Shown: in pieces, positions 21,496 through 29,406 of the stretch
How the letters are laid out: each line of letters starts with the position of its first letter
Numbering within the stretch: position 1 is the first letter of the stretch
Source of the DNA: Nocardiopsis sp. CC223A
GTDB lineage: Bacteria > Actinomycetota > Actinomycetes > Streptosporangiales > Streptosporangiaceae
Reading direction: 5' to 3'
NCBI RefSeq assembly: GCF_030766825.1
Contig: NZ_JASFDV010000071.1
Span: 1 to 35,962, forward strand
DNA length: 35,962 nt
The notes under the pieces: generated by a model
Told to the model about the DNA's origin: nothing
Databases searched by the model: none
What the model saw: the letters and a program-made list of their open reading frames with translations, nothing else
Made by a program: the position numbers and the translations under genes

Positions 21496-21610
21496 GGGAG
21501 GGACTCACACCGTGGCCGAAGCGCCCCACTGCGCACTTCTCCGGTCCGCCGGAGGGGGGAACGGGGGAGCCGCCGCCGTGGAGCGGGGGCGGGGCGGTGC
21601 CCGGGGGCCG

Positions 21611-22282
21611 TCAGGCCCGGCCCAGGGCCCATTCCGCGACGGCGTGCAGGTCGTCGGCGACGACGTCGGCCAGCCCCGCGTCGGGCGAGGCGGCGTGCCG
21701 GTACCCGTAGATCCCCCGGCGCAGCAGGGCCGTGGCCATGCCCGCCCGCCGTGCGGGCAGCACGTCGTTGTCGACCCGGTCGCCCACGTAGAGGATCTCC
21801 CCGGCGGTGATCCCGGGCCGGGCCGGGGCGGCCAGGTCCAGGACCCGGTCGAAGAACTCCGGCTGCGGCTTCTTCACACCCCAGGTGTCGGAGATGCCGA
21901 TCCCGTCCACGCCCAGCCCCATCGCCTCCAGCGCGGGCCCGGCCTCGGGCGGCTGGTTCCCGGCGATCACCAGGGACAGCCCGCCCCGGCGCATGGCCTC
22001 GAACGCGGGCCGCACGTCCGGGTACAGGTCCTTCTCCCCGAAGTGCTCGCGTTCGCCGACCGGGTCCTCCGCCCGCCAGCGCTCGCTCTCGGCGGCCAGG
22101 TCGAAACCGGGTACCAGCAGGCGGAAACCGTCGGTGAGGGTGCCGCCGTCGGCCAGGACACCGCCGATGGTGCCGAAGAACGCCATGTGCGGGATCCCGA
22201 ACCGGTCCGCCCAGCGCGCGAAGATCCGCGTCTCGTCGACCAGCGTCTCCCCGACATCGAACACCACAGTACGAATAGCCAC
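21611..22282 (-). CDS. HAD superfamily hydrolase
   Basis: 223 residues. HAD motif I is TVVFDVGETLVDE (nucleophile Asp followed by GET instead of the usual second Asp), motif II is SLVIAGN, motif III Lys lies in GVKKPQPEFF, and motif IV is YVGDRVDND. A helical cap lies between motifs I and II. It is a small-molecule phosphatase or related hydrolase; the substrate is unknown. GTG 22282 starts 11 bp after the stop of nrtR, so the two are probably cotranscribed. The ribosome site is poor, but a TAGACT element just upstream could permit a short or leaderless transcript. The frame continues into nrtR only as a shadow. Confidence 0.85.
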   Translation of the reverse strand: MAIRTVVFDVGETLVDETRIFARWADRFGIPHMAFFGTIGGVLADGGTLTDGFRLLVPGFDLAAESERWRAEDPVGEREHFGEKDLYPDVRPAFEAMRRGGLSLVIAGNQPPEAGPALEAMGLGVDGIGISDTWGVKKPQPEFFDRVLDLAAPARPGITAGEILYVGDRVDNDVLPARRAGMATALLRRGIYGYRHAASPDAGLADVVADDLHAVAEWALGRA

Positions 22283-22293
22283 GTCGAGGAAGT

Positions 22294-23034
22294 CTACAAG
22301 CCCCCGGAGCCCTGCCCGGGGGGCCGCAGCACCGCGAAGGCGTCGGTGATCTGCAAGCTCAGCGACCGGAACCGGAACAGCGCGGCGGGCCGCCCGCCCG
22401 ACCGGCCCGAGGGCACCGAGCGCCCGGTCTCCTCGATCTGCCCCCGGCGCAGCAGCACCCGGCGCAGGTTGGTGGCGGCCACGTCGTGCCCCAGCGCGGC
22501 CCGGTAGTAGCCCGACAGCTCCGACATGGTGAACTCCGGCGGGGCCAGGGCGAACCCGACGTTGGTGTAGCTGAGCTTGGCGCGCAGCCTCTGGCGCCCG
22601 GAGCGGACGATGGAGGCGTGGTCGAAGGCCATCGGCGGCAGGTCGCCGGACGGGTGCCAGCGGGTGTCGGCGGGCACCACGGGGTCGATGTCGGCCGGGA
22701 CCAGGCCCAGGTAGGCGGTGGCCAGGGTGCGGCGCTGGGGGTTGCGGTCGGGGTCGCTGCGCGTCTCCAGCTGCTCCAGGTGTGACAGATCGCGCACGTC
22801 GACCTTCTGGGCGAGCTGGCGGCGGATGGAGGCGCCCAGGCTCTCGTCGGCCCGCAGCCTGCCGCCGGGCAGCGCCCACTCCCCCTCGCAGGGCGGCAGT
22901 GCGCGGCGCCACAGCAGGACGCACAGCTCCCCGGCGCGGATCTGGAGAACGACGGCGAGAGCCTCGTGCGCCGAAAGACCCGCGCCCTCGGCCACGGTGC
23001 CCACCGCCTGTCCGTTTGCTTCCGGGATATCCAC
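22294..23034 (-). CDS. nrtR: NrtR-type Nudix transcriptional regulator of NAD synthesis
   Basis: 246 residues. The N-terminal Nudix-like domain (about 20-150) has LWRRALPPCEGEWALPGGRLRADE, but the catalytic box REUxEE is replaced by RQLAQK, so hydrolysis should be lost. A C-terminal winged-helix (LSYTNVGFALAPPEFTMSEL to RVLLRRGQIEETG) is the DNA-binding part. NrtR repressors sense ADP-ribose and control NAD biosynthesis and salvage. Divergent placement next to nadA with a near-palindrome in the shared region supports that role. GTG 23034 is preceded by GGAAGGGACAGG. The open frame beyond the start is only antisense to nadA. Confidence 0.88.
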   Translation of the reverse strand: MDIPEANGQAVGTVAEGAGLSAHEALAVVLQIRAGELCVLLWRRALPPCEGEWALPGGRLRADESLGASIRRQLAQKVDVRDLSHLEQLETRSDPDRNPQRRTLATAYLGLVPADIDPVVPADTRWHPSGDLPPMAFDHASIVRSGRQRLRAKLSYTNVGFALAPPEFTMSELSGYYRAALGHDVAATNLRRVLLRRGQIEETGRSVPSGRSGGRPAALFRFRSLSLQITDAFAVLRPPGQGSGGL

Positions 23035-23072
23035 CCTGTCCCTTCCGTTCCCCGACATGTTAAGCTGCAACA

Positions 23073-23097
23073 GGTTTGTGCCTGACAGACAAAAACC
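23073..23097. promoter_or_regulatory. Candidate NrtR operator between nrtR and nadA
   Basis: A 25-bp near-palindrome: left arm GGTTTGTGCCTG (23073-23084), central A, right arm CAGACAAAAACC (23086-23097), 10 of 12 positions complementary. It sits in the AT-richest part of the 135-bp divergent region, where both promoters must lie. Confidence 0.5.
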
Positions 23098-23169
23098 CTG
23101 TCTCCCAGCACCGACCAGCCACGGCGCGGCGCCCACGCCCGCCCACAGCCTCAAGGAAGTAGTACGGAC

Positions 23170-24168
23170 ATGGCACCGGTCACCGCCCCGGCGGACACCA
23201 TGACCAGGCAGGAATGGGCCGCGGAGGTCCACCGCCTGGCGCAGGAGCGCGATGCGGTCATCCTCGCGCACAACTACCAGCGCCCGGAAATCCAGGACGT
23301 CGCCCACCACACCGGCGACTCCCTGGCCCTGTCCCGTCTGGCCGCCACCGTCGACGCGAGCACCATCGTCTTCTGCGGCGTCCACTTCATGGCCGAGACC
23401 GCCAAGATCCTGGCCCCGGAGAAGACGATCCTGCTGCCCGACCCCGAGGCCGGCTGTTCCCTGGCCGACACCATCACCGCCGAGCAGGTGCGCGAGTGGA
23501 AGGCCGAGCACCCCGGCGCGGTCGTCGTCGCCTACGTCAACACCACCGCGGCGGTCAAGGCCGAGACCGACATCTGCTGCACCTCCTCCAACGCCGCCGA
23601 CGTCATCCGGTCGATCCCCGAGGACCGGGAGATCCTGTTCCTGCCGGACCAGTTCCTGGGCGCCCACGTCAAGCGCGTCACCGGCCGCGAGAACATCCAC
23701 ATCTGGATGGGCGAGTGCCACGTCCACGCCGGCATCGACGGCCACACCCTGCGCCGGCGCGTGGAGTCCGAGCCCGACGCCGAGGTCTACGTCCACCCCG
23801 AGTGCGGCTGCGCCACCTCCGCCCTGTACCTGGTCGGCAGCGGCGCCGTCCCCCAGGACCGCGTCAAGGTCCTGTCGACCGGCGGCATGCTCACCGCGGC
23901 CGAGAACACCACCGCCAAGAAGGTCCTCATCGCGACCGAGACCGGCATGCTGCACCAGCTGCGCAACGCCAACCCGACGACCGAGTTCGAAGCGGTCAAC
24001 TCGCGCGCCGAGTGCCACTACATGAAGATGATCGACGCCGACAAGCTGCTGAACTCGCTGCGTTTCGGCACCACGGAGATCACCGTGGACACCGACACCG
24101 CGGACCGGGCCCGCCGCTCCGTCGAGCGCATGATCGCCATCGGCTCGCCCTCGCGCGGAGGCGAGTGA
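23170..24168 (+). CDS. nadA: Quinolinate synthase
   Basis: Condenses iminoaspartate with dihydroxyacetone phosphate to quinolinate, the second step of de novo NAD synthesis, using an oxygen-sensitive [4Fe-4S] cluster. 332 residues; ILAHNYQRPEIQDVA and the three cluster cysteines Cys96 (EAGCSLAD), Cys212 (HPECGCA) and Cys282 (RAECHYMK) are visible, with the substrate loops HIWMGECHVHAGI and STGGM. ATG 23170 has AAGGAAG about 10 nt upstream; ATG 23200 is an alternative. Unlike many actinomycetes, nadB and nadC do not follow here. Probably repressed by the divergent NrtR. Confidence 0.95.
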   Translation: MAPVTAPADTMTRQEWAAEVHRLAQERDAVILAHNYQRPEIQDVAHHTGDSLALSRLAATVDASTIVFCGVHFMAETAKILAPEKTILLPDPEAGCSLADTITAEQVREWKAEHPGAVVVAYVNTTAAVKAETDICCTSSNAADVIRSIPEDREILFLPDQFLGAHVKRVTGRENIHIWMGECHVHAGIDGHTLRRRVESEPDAEVYVHPECGCATSALYLVGSGAVPQDRVKVLSTGGMLTAAENTTAKKVLIATETGMLHQLRNANPTTEFEAVNSRAECHYMKMIDADKLLNSLRFGTTEITVDTDTADRARRSVERMIAIGSPSRGGE

Positions 24169-24208
24169 GCCGGTCCCCTCACCCCTTGCGAGACTCCGGC
24201 GACCCGGT

Positions 24209-24229
24209 GTGAGGTAACAGAAACCTCAC
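24209..24229 (+). terminator. Hairpin after nadA
   Basis: GTGAGGT-AACAGAA-ACCTCAC, a perfect 7-bp stem and 7-nt loop, 40 bp past the nadA stop. It lacks a T-run; it could alternatively be a binding site upstream of the sigma-like gene. Confidence 0.4.
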
Positions 24230-24305
24230 CTTCACGCCACAGTCCCCGGATTCCCCCGCGCGTCCCGACTCCCCCCACTACCGTCTGCGGTGTGGGGGGA
24301 GAATC

Positions 24306-25694
24306 GTGACCAGAGGCAACGAAAGAGACGAACCGGCTCCGGAGACGGTCGAGGCGCTCTACGACGCCTTCGCGCCGGCCCTGTACCGGTACGCCTGGTC
24401 CCTGCTGGGCGAGGGCCCCGGGGCCGCCGACGCCGTGCACGACGGCCTGGTCGCCGCGCGCACGCTGACCGAACGGCCGGCCGACCCGGCCGAACGCGCC
24501 TCCTGGCTGTACGCCCTGGTGCGGGCGGCCGCCCGCCGCCGCGGCTTCGTCCACGTGTGCCCCTACGCCCGGCTGGCCACCGTGCCCGCCGAGGAGCCGG
24601 TCGCGCGCATGTTCTCCCGCCTCCCGGCCAGCCACCGCGAACTGGTCGAGCTCCACCTGCGCCACGCGCTGCCCGCCTCGGCGATCGCCCGGGTCCTGGG
24701 CCTGGACCACGACCTGTGCGCCGAACTGGCCCGCTCGGCGGTGCGCCGCGCCGCCGACGGCCTGGCCGAGGCCCGCGACCCCCGGCACGCCGCACGCGCC
24801 CGCGAGCGCGTGCCCGCGGACGAGGGCCCGCCCTCCCCGGTGGCCTGGCGCGCCCGGATGGAGGAGGTCTCCACCGCCCTGGCCCTGCTGCGCCCGCCGG
24901 GGCCGCCGCCGGGCCTGCGCGACCGGGTCGTGGGCACCTGCACCGACCCCGGCCTGGACGACGAGCGCCGCCGCATCGCCCGGGAGATGCACCCGCTCAC
25001 CGCCGAGGGCTATCCGCTGCACCGCTCCCGCGCCGCCGAGGACGCCGTCGACGCCGCGGCCGAGCAGGACGAGGACGCCGACGCGGGAGCGCCGCGTCCC
25101 GCCCGGGTCCTGCCGGGCGACCGGCTGAGCACCGCCGACCACCCGGTCCGGGAGGAGCACCGCGCCCCGCTGCCCGGACCCGAGGGCGCCGTGGACGACG
25201 AGGAGGCCGCCCCCCGGCGCTCGCGCCGGGCGCTGCCGGTGATCGCCGGGTTGGCCACCGCCGCCCTGGCCATGGCGCTGTGGGGCTGGGCGGGGGCCGT
25301 GGAGGACCCCGCCACCGTCATCGGTACGGGCCCGGACGCCCCCCGCCCCAGCGGCTCGGTGCTCACCGGCGTGGAGACCGCCTCCAGCGCCGCCGACACC
25401 CGGCCCGAGGCCGCCCCCACCGCCCCGGTACCGGATACGCCCGCCTCACCGGAGGCCGGGCAGGACCCGTCGGCGGAGACCGGCCCCGAAGAGTCGGAGG
25501 ACCCGTCCGCCGCCCCGGGCGACCCCGGCGACCCGTCCCAGGAGGAGCCGCCCGCGGGGGAGGCCCCGTCACAGTCGCCCTCGCCCGGCCCCGGAGACGA
25601 CGACGCCTCCGGCGAGGAACCCGACGACGACGGGTCCGATCGCGGAGGCGGTCTGCTCGGCGGTCTGCTGGGGCTGCTCCTGGGCGGCGGCTGA
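24306..25694 (+). CDS. Membrane-anchored ECF sigma factor-like protein
   Basis: 462 residues. Residues about 15-80 resemble sigma region 2 (ALYDAFAPALYRYAWSLLGEG) and 98-150 resemble region 4 (FSRLPASHRELVELHLRHAL, then helix-turn-helix ASAIARVLGLDHDLCAELAR). A long charged linker then leads to one transmembrane helix near 309-331 (LPVIAGLATAALAMALWGWAG). An external Pro/Glu/Ser/Asp-rich tail of about 130 residues ends in GGGLLGGLLGLLLGGG. Region 2 is short and weak in the -10 recognition part, so it may not act as a true sigma factor. GTG 24306 has GGGGGGAGA 4 nt upstream. It is monocistronic. The domain calls are by eye. Confidence 0.75.
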   Translation: MTRGNERDEPAPETVEALYDAFAPALYRYAWSLLGEGPGAADAVHDGLVAARTLTERPADPAERASWLYALVRAAARRRGFVHVCPYARLATVPAEEPVARMFSRLPASHRELVELHLRHALPASAIARVLGLDHDLCAELARSAVRRAADGLAEARDPRHAARARERVPADEGPPSPVAWRARMEEVSTALALLRPPGPPPGLRDRVVGTCTDPGLDDERRRIAREMHPLTAEGYPLHRSRAAEDAVDAAAEQDEDADAGAPRPARVLPGDRLSTADHPVREEHRAPLPGPEGAVDDEEAAPRRSRRALPVIAGLATAALAMALWGWAGAVEDPATVIGTGPDAPRPSGSVLTGVETASSAADTRPEAAPTAPVPDTPASPEAGQDPSAETGPEESEDPSAAPGDPGDPSQEEPPAGEAPSQSPSPGPGDDDASGEEPDDDGSDRGGGLLGGLLGLLLGGG

Positions 25695-25787
25695 CGCCCG
25701 GGGTGCGGCGGCGGGGTCGCGAAGGCCCGCGGAGCGGACCTCTTCGAGGAGAGGCCCGTGACCGCACACCCGTGAGCGGGGAGCACC

Positions 25788-25804
25788 GTCGGCCGCAGGC
25801 CGAC
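25788..25804. terminator. Hairpin between convergent sigma-like and tetR genes
   Basis: GTCGGCC-GCA-GGCCGAC, a 7-bp stem. A weaker one, CCTCT-TCGAGG-AGAGG, lies about 35 bp before it. Together they fill the 149-bp convergent gap. Confidence 0.5.
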
Positions 25805-25843
25805 CCTGAGGGCGACCGAAACGGGGGTTCGGAACGGTACGGC

Positions 25844-26458
25844 CTAGAAGGCGGCGAGGAGGCGTTCGGCGGCGATGTGCAGTCGCCGTTCGACCTCGTC
25901 CACGTCGCGGCGGCCCTTGAGGACCTCCACCAGCTCGAAGATCCACACGCTGGTGAGCGACCCGGCCAGCACGTAGCCCACCCCCTCGCGGTCGATGTCG
26001 GGGTCGCCCTCCTCGGCGCCCTCGACCGCCAGCGATCCGGTGGCCACCCGCCAGACCAGGTCGGTGATGCGGACGTCCAGCTCGATCTTGACCTCGGCCA
26101 TGATGAGCGAGCGCACCAGCGCGTCGGCCAGCTCCGGCTCGCGCATCAGCCCCCGGGTGGCGCGCAGCAGGACGTCCACGGCGCGGCCGGCGGGGGTGTC
26201 GGCGGTGGGCGGACGGCGGACGATGCCGCCTTCCAGCAGGTCGAGTTCCTCGGTGACCACGGCCACGACGAGGTCCATCTTGGAGGGGAAGTAGCGGTAG
26301 AGGGTGCCCAGGGCGACCCCCGCCCGTTCGGCGACCGAGCGCATCTGCATGGCCTCGACGCCGCCGCGCACGGCCAGGGCCGCCGCGGTCTGCACGATGC
26401 GCTTGCGTCGCTGGGTCTGGCTTCGCGACATGGTTCCGATCGGCGCCTGCACCGCCAC
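25844..26458 (-). CDS. TetR family transcriptional repressor (KstR-like)
   Basis: 204 residues from GTG 26458. The N-terminal helix-turn-helix region (SQTQRRKRIVQTAAALAVRG, then MRSVAERAGVALGTLYRYFPSK) closely recalls KstR, the repressor of cholesterol/fatty-acid catabolism in mycobacteria, as does the C-terminal end VLAGSLTSVWIFELVEVLKGR. Ligand and regulon cannot be read from sequence. I chose GTG 26458 because GGGAGAG lies 5 nt upstream; the internal ATG 26431 (MSRSQTQRR) is a good alternative with a weak ribosome site. It is divergent from the hydrolase gene across 385 bp containing two KstR-like palindromes. Confidence 0.88.
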   Translation of the reverse strand: MAVQAPIGTMSRSQTQRRKRIVQTAAALAVRGGVEAMQMRSVAERAGVALGTLYRYFPSKMDLVVAVVTEELDLLEGGIVRRPPTADTPAGRAVDVLLRATRGLMREPELADALVRSLIMAEVKIELDVRITDLVWRVATGSLAVEGAEEGDPDIDREGVGYVLAGSLTSVWIFELVEVLKGRRDVDEVERRLHIAAERLLAAF

Positions 26459-26560
26459 AGGATCTCTCCCATTCGTCATCGGTCGCGCGCCGACTGCTCG
26501 CCGCGGCGCCGAGAGGGCTACCAGGTGTGGCCGAAGCCCATCCGGAGCACCGACCTTATG

Positions 26561-26572
26561 AGAACACGTTAT
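26561..26572. promoter_or_regulatory. Partial KstR-like palindrome near tetR
   Basis: AGAACACGTTAT contains the fully symmetric core AACACGTT, matching the AACnnGTT centre of KstR sites, with imperfect flanks. It lies 103 bp upstream of the tetR start. Confidence 0.4.
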
Positions 26573-26688
26573 CCAACCGCTTCCCGTTCGCGCAGCGGTT
26601 CCCTTCCATGATCCACGCCTCATTGACCGGCGTGGCAACGGCCTTGCAAAACCATCCCAGGGCTTTTAGGAACGCTGGTACAGGATTT

Positions 26689-26704
26689 ATAGAATATGTT
26701 CTAT
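26689..26704. promoter_or_regulatory. KstR-like TetR operator candidate
   Basis: ATAGAATATGTTCTAT is symmetric at 14 of 16 positions and differs by one base from the 14-bp KstR pattern TnnAACnnGTTnnA (AAT for AAC). It overlaps the -10 of a candidate promoter directed to the hydrolase gene. Confidence 0.5.
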
Positions 26705-26804
26705 TTCGCTCCCGTACCGGATCCGTTCACCTTCGGCGGTCACCCTGAGTGCCCCCCGGCACCGGACACCCGCCCGGCCGCGGCCGGCGCCCACCCCCCA
26801 CTCT

Positions 26805-26822
26805 AGAATCGAATCCGATTCT
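26805..26822. promoter_or_regulatory. Perfect palindrome upstream of the metallo-hydrolase gene
   Basis: AGAATCG-AATC-CGATTCT: 7-bp arms, 4-bp spacer, 21 bp before the start codon. TAGAAT (26804-26809) at its left edge could be a -10 hexamer, which would place the site over the transcription start. Confidence 0.5.
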
Positions 26823-26843
26823 GTTTCCAGTGAGAGGCCGCCC

Positions 26844-27875
26844 ATGCCCGAGACACCCCCCGTCGAGGACCTCGGAGACGGCGTGTGGAGCCTGCCGGTG
26901 CCCATCCCCGGCAACCCCCTCGGCTTCACCTACGTCTACGCCCTGACCGGCTCCGACGGCCCCGTCCTCATCGACACCGGCTGGGACCACGACGACTCCT
27001 GGGAGGCCCTGGTCAAGGGCCTGGCACGGATCGGCCACACCGTCGAGGAGGTGCGCGGCGCCGTCCTCACCCACTTCCACCCCGACCACACCGGGCTCAC
27101 CGGACGGCTGCGCGAGGCCTCCGGCGCCTGGCTGGCCATGCACCCCGCCGACATCACCGTCACCGAGCGCATGCTCGCCCGCGACGAGGACACCCGTCAG
27201 CACGATCTGGCCGACCAGATGCGCGCCGCCGGATTCCCCGCGGAGGACGTCACCGAACTCCTGGCCGGCCCCCGCTACTCCCCTCCCCCGGTCGTCCCCG
27301 ACCTCCCCCTGGCCGACGGCGCCCGCGTGGACCTGCCCGGCCGCGACCTGCGCGCCGTGTGGACCCCCGGCCACACCCCCGGCCACCTGTGCCTGCACCT
27401 GGCCGACGGCGGCCGCCTGTTCACCGGCGACCACGTCCTGCCCCGCATCACCCCGCACGTCGGGCGGTTCCCGCTGACCACCGGCGAGGGCGACCCGCTC
27501 GGCGACTTCCTCGCCTCCCAGCGGGCCGTCGGGGGCCTGCCCGGGGCCGACCGGCTGGTGTGCCTTCCCTCACACGAACGCCGCTTCACCGGACTGGACA
27601 CCCGTACCGCGGAGATCGTGGCGCACCACGAGGAGCGCCTCGCCGAGATCCTCCTACTGCTCCGCGCCGCCGGCCCCGCCACCCTGTGGGAGGCCTCCAG
27701 CGGCCTCACCTGGCGTCGGCCCTGGGCCGACATGAGCGTCCGCTCCCGCCACATGGCCGCCGCCGAGACCGCGGCGCACCTGCGCCTGACCGAGGAGCGC
27801 GGGCTGACCGCCCGCACCGGCACACCCGACCTGCCCCGCTGGGCCGCCGTCACCGGCCCCGACGCCCCCGCATAG
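26844..27875 (+). CDS. Metallo-beta-lactamase-fold hydrolase
   Basis: 343 residues. The metal motif THFHPDH and the further ligands in TPGHTPGHLCLHL and FTGDHVLP (His, Asp) are complete, with IDTGWDHDDSW before them; this is the glyoxalase-II/LACTB2-like branch. The C-terminal 90 residues are helical (HHEERLAEILLLLRAAG to MAAAETAAHLRLTEERG), likely a winged-helix LACTB2-type extension. The reaction may be thioester, lactone or phosphoester hydrolysis; a fatty-acyl or CoA-linked substrate would suit the adjacent KstR-like repressor, but this is inference. ATG 26844 has GAGAGG 7 nt upstream. Confidence 0.88.
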   Translation: MPETPPVEDLGDGVWSLPVPIPGNPLGFTYVYALTGSDGPVLIDTGWDHDDSWEALVKGLARIGHTVEEVRGAVLTHFHPDHTGLTGRLREASGAWLAMHPADITVTERMLARDEDTRQHDLADQMRAAGFPAEDVTELLAGPRYSPPPVVPDLPLADGARVDLPGRDLRAVWTPGHTPGHLCLHLADGGRLFTGDHVLPRITPHVGRFPLTTGEGDPLGDFLASQRAVGGLPGADRLVCLPSHERRFTGLDTRTAEIVAHHEERLAEILLLLRAAGPATLWEASSGLTWRRPWADMSVRSRHMAAAETAAHLRLTEERGLTARTGTPDLPRWAAVTGPDAPA

Positions 27876-28038
27876 GATCCCTACCAACCGGCCCGGGGGC
27901 CGACCCGAACACAACTGACGAGTAACATATGGGACGCCCGTACCCGCCACCGGCCCGACCCGCGCGCTCGACGCCCGGCGGCGACCACCCCGCCACCGCG
28001 GCGGCCGGGCCCCCGCGACCCAACGAAGAGGTGGACTC

Positions 28039-29373
28039 TTGACCCAGTCGGGCAAAAGCACGGGACCGCACCCCGACCGCCCCCTGCGCGTCGCCCTGCT
28101 CTCCTACCGGAGCAAGCAGCACGTCGGCGGCCAGGGCGTGTACGTCCGCCACCTCTCCCGCGAACTGGCCGCACTGGGACACGAGGTCACCGTCTTCTCC
28201 GGCCAGCCCTACCCCGTCCTGGACGAGGGCGTCACCCTGGAGAAGATCCCCTCCCTCGACCTCTACAACGACGCCGACCCGTTCGTGGCCCCTCCGCTGC
28301 GCGAGTGGCGCGACTGGATCGACGCCCTGGAGGTCGCCACCATGTGGACCGCCGGATTCCCCGAGCCGCTCACCTTCTCCCTGCGCGCCAACCGCGAACT
28401 CCGCCGACGCCTGGGCGAGTTCGACGTCGTCCACGACAACCAGACCCTGGGCTGGGGCCTGCTCGGCATCAAGTCCGCCGGGATCCCCCTGGTCACCACC
28501 ATCCACCACCCCATCAGCGTCGACCGCCGCATCGAACTCGACGAGGCGCAGGGGTGGCAGAAGCTCTCCAAGCGCCGCTGGTACGGGTTCGTCAGGATGC
28601 AGGCCAAGGTGGCCCGCCGCCTCGACCCGATCCTGGTGCCCTCCCGGTCCTCCGCCGACGACATCGCCCGCGAGTTCGGCGTGGCCCCCGAGGCCATGGA
28701 GGTCACCCCCCTGGGCGTCGACACCCGCTACTTCCACCCGCGCCCCGAGATCCGGCGCGTCCCCGGCCGCATCGTGTGCACCGCCAGCGCCGACAGCCCC
28801 CTCAAGGGCGTCGCCACCCTGCTGCGCGCCGCCGCCAAGCTCGCCACCGAACGCGACGTCACCCTGACCATCGTCAGCAGACCCCGCCCCGGCGGCCCCA
28901 CCGACGAACTGGTCGACGAACTCAGCCTGCGCGACCGGGTCGAGTTCGTCAGCGGCATCGACGACACCGCGCTGGCCGAACTCATCGCCACCGCGCAGAT
29001 CGCCGTCGTCCCCTCCTTCTACGAAGGCTTCTCCCTCCCCGCCGTCGAGGCCATGGCCTGCGCCACCCCGCTCATCGCCAGCCGCGCCGGGGCGCTGCCC
29101 GAGGTCGTGGGCACCGACGGCGACGCAGGGCGCCTCATCGCCCCCGGCGACCCCGAGCTGCTGGCCGCCGAACTCGCCCGCCTCCTCGACGACGACACCG
29201 AACGCGAACGCATGGGCGCCGCCGCCTGGCGCCGTGTCCAGGAGCGCTTCACCTGGCGCGCGGTGGCCGAGCTGACCGCCCGTCGCTACGCGTCCACGAT
29301 CGCGTCCGTCACGGGCCGACGCCCCGCCGACGGCGACAGCCGTCCCGCCCCCGCCCGGGCCAACGGCGCCTGA
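28039..29373 (+). CDS. Glycosyltransferase family 4 protein
   Basis: 444 residues with GT-B fold: an N-terminal Rossmann half beginning RVALLSYRSKQHVGGQGVYV (Gly-rich acceptor loop) and a C-terminal donor half with PSFYEGFSLPAVEAMACATP, the E-x7-E motif of GT4 retaining transferases. The phrase GVDTRYFHPRP before the second half is typical. It transfers a sugar from a nucleotide donor to an unknown acceptor; cytoplasmic or membrane-associated. TTG 28039 is the start, with AGAGGTGG 5 nt upstream. First gene of a three-gene plus-strand operon. An AT-rich element (AGTAACATATGG near 27921) in the 163-bp gap before it may carry the promoter. Confidence 0.9.
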   Translation: MTQSGKSTGPHPDRPLRVALLSYRSKQHVGGQGVYVRHLSRELAALGHEVTVFSGQPYPVLDEGVTLEKIPSLDLYNDADPFVAPPLREWRDWIDALEVATMWTAGFPEPLTFSLRANRELRRRLGEFDVVHDNQTLGWGLLGIKSAGIPLVTTIHHPISVDRRIELDEAQGWQKLSKRRWYGFVRMQAKVARRLDPILVPSRSSADDIAREFGVAPEAMEVTPLGVDTRYFHPRPEIRRVPGRIVCTASADSPLKGVATLLRAAAKLATERDVTLTIVSRPRPGGPTDELVDELSLRDRVEFVSGIDDTALAELIATAQIAVVPSFYEGFSLPAVEAMACATPLIASRAGALPEVVGTDGDAGRLIAPGDPELLAAELARLLDDDTERERMGAAAWRRVQERFTWRAVAELTARRYASTIASVTGRRPADGDSRPAPARANGA

Positions 29374-29406
29374 GCACCTTTTTCGCAGAACACGAGGGAG
29401 CCTCCA

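Larger units (their letters stand above)
26459..26843. other. 385-bp divergent regulatory region, no gene
   Basis: Gene-free interval between tetR (-) and the metallo-hydrolase gene (+). It is notably AT-rich between 26630 and 26715. It holds the candidate operators at 26561-26572, 26689-26704 and 26805-26822. A possible plus-strand promoter has TTTAGG (26665-26670), 17 bp, then TATAGA (26688-26693), overlapping the second palindrome. Confidence 0.6.
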
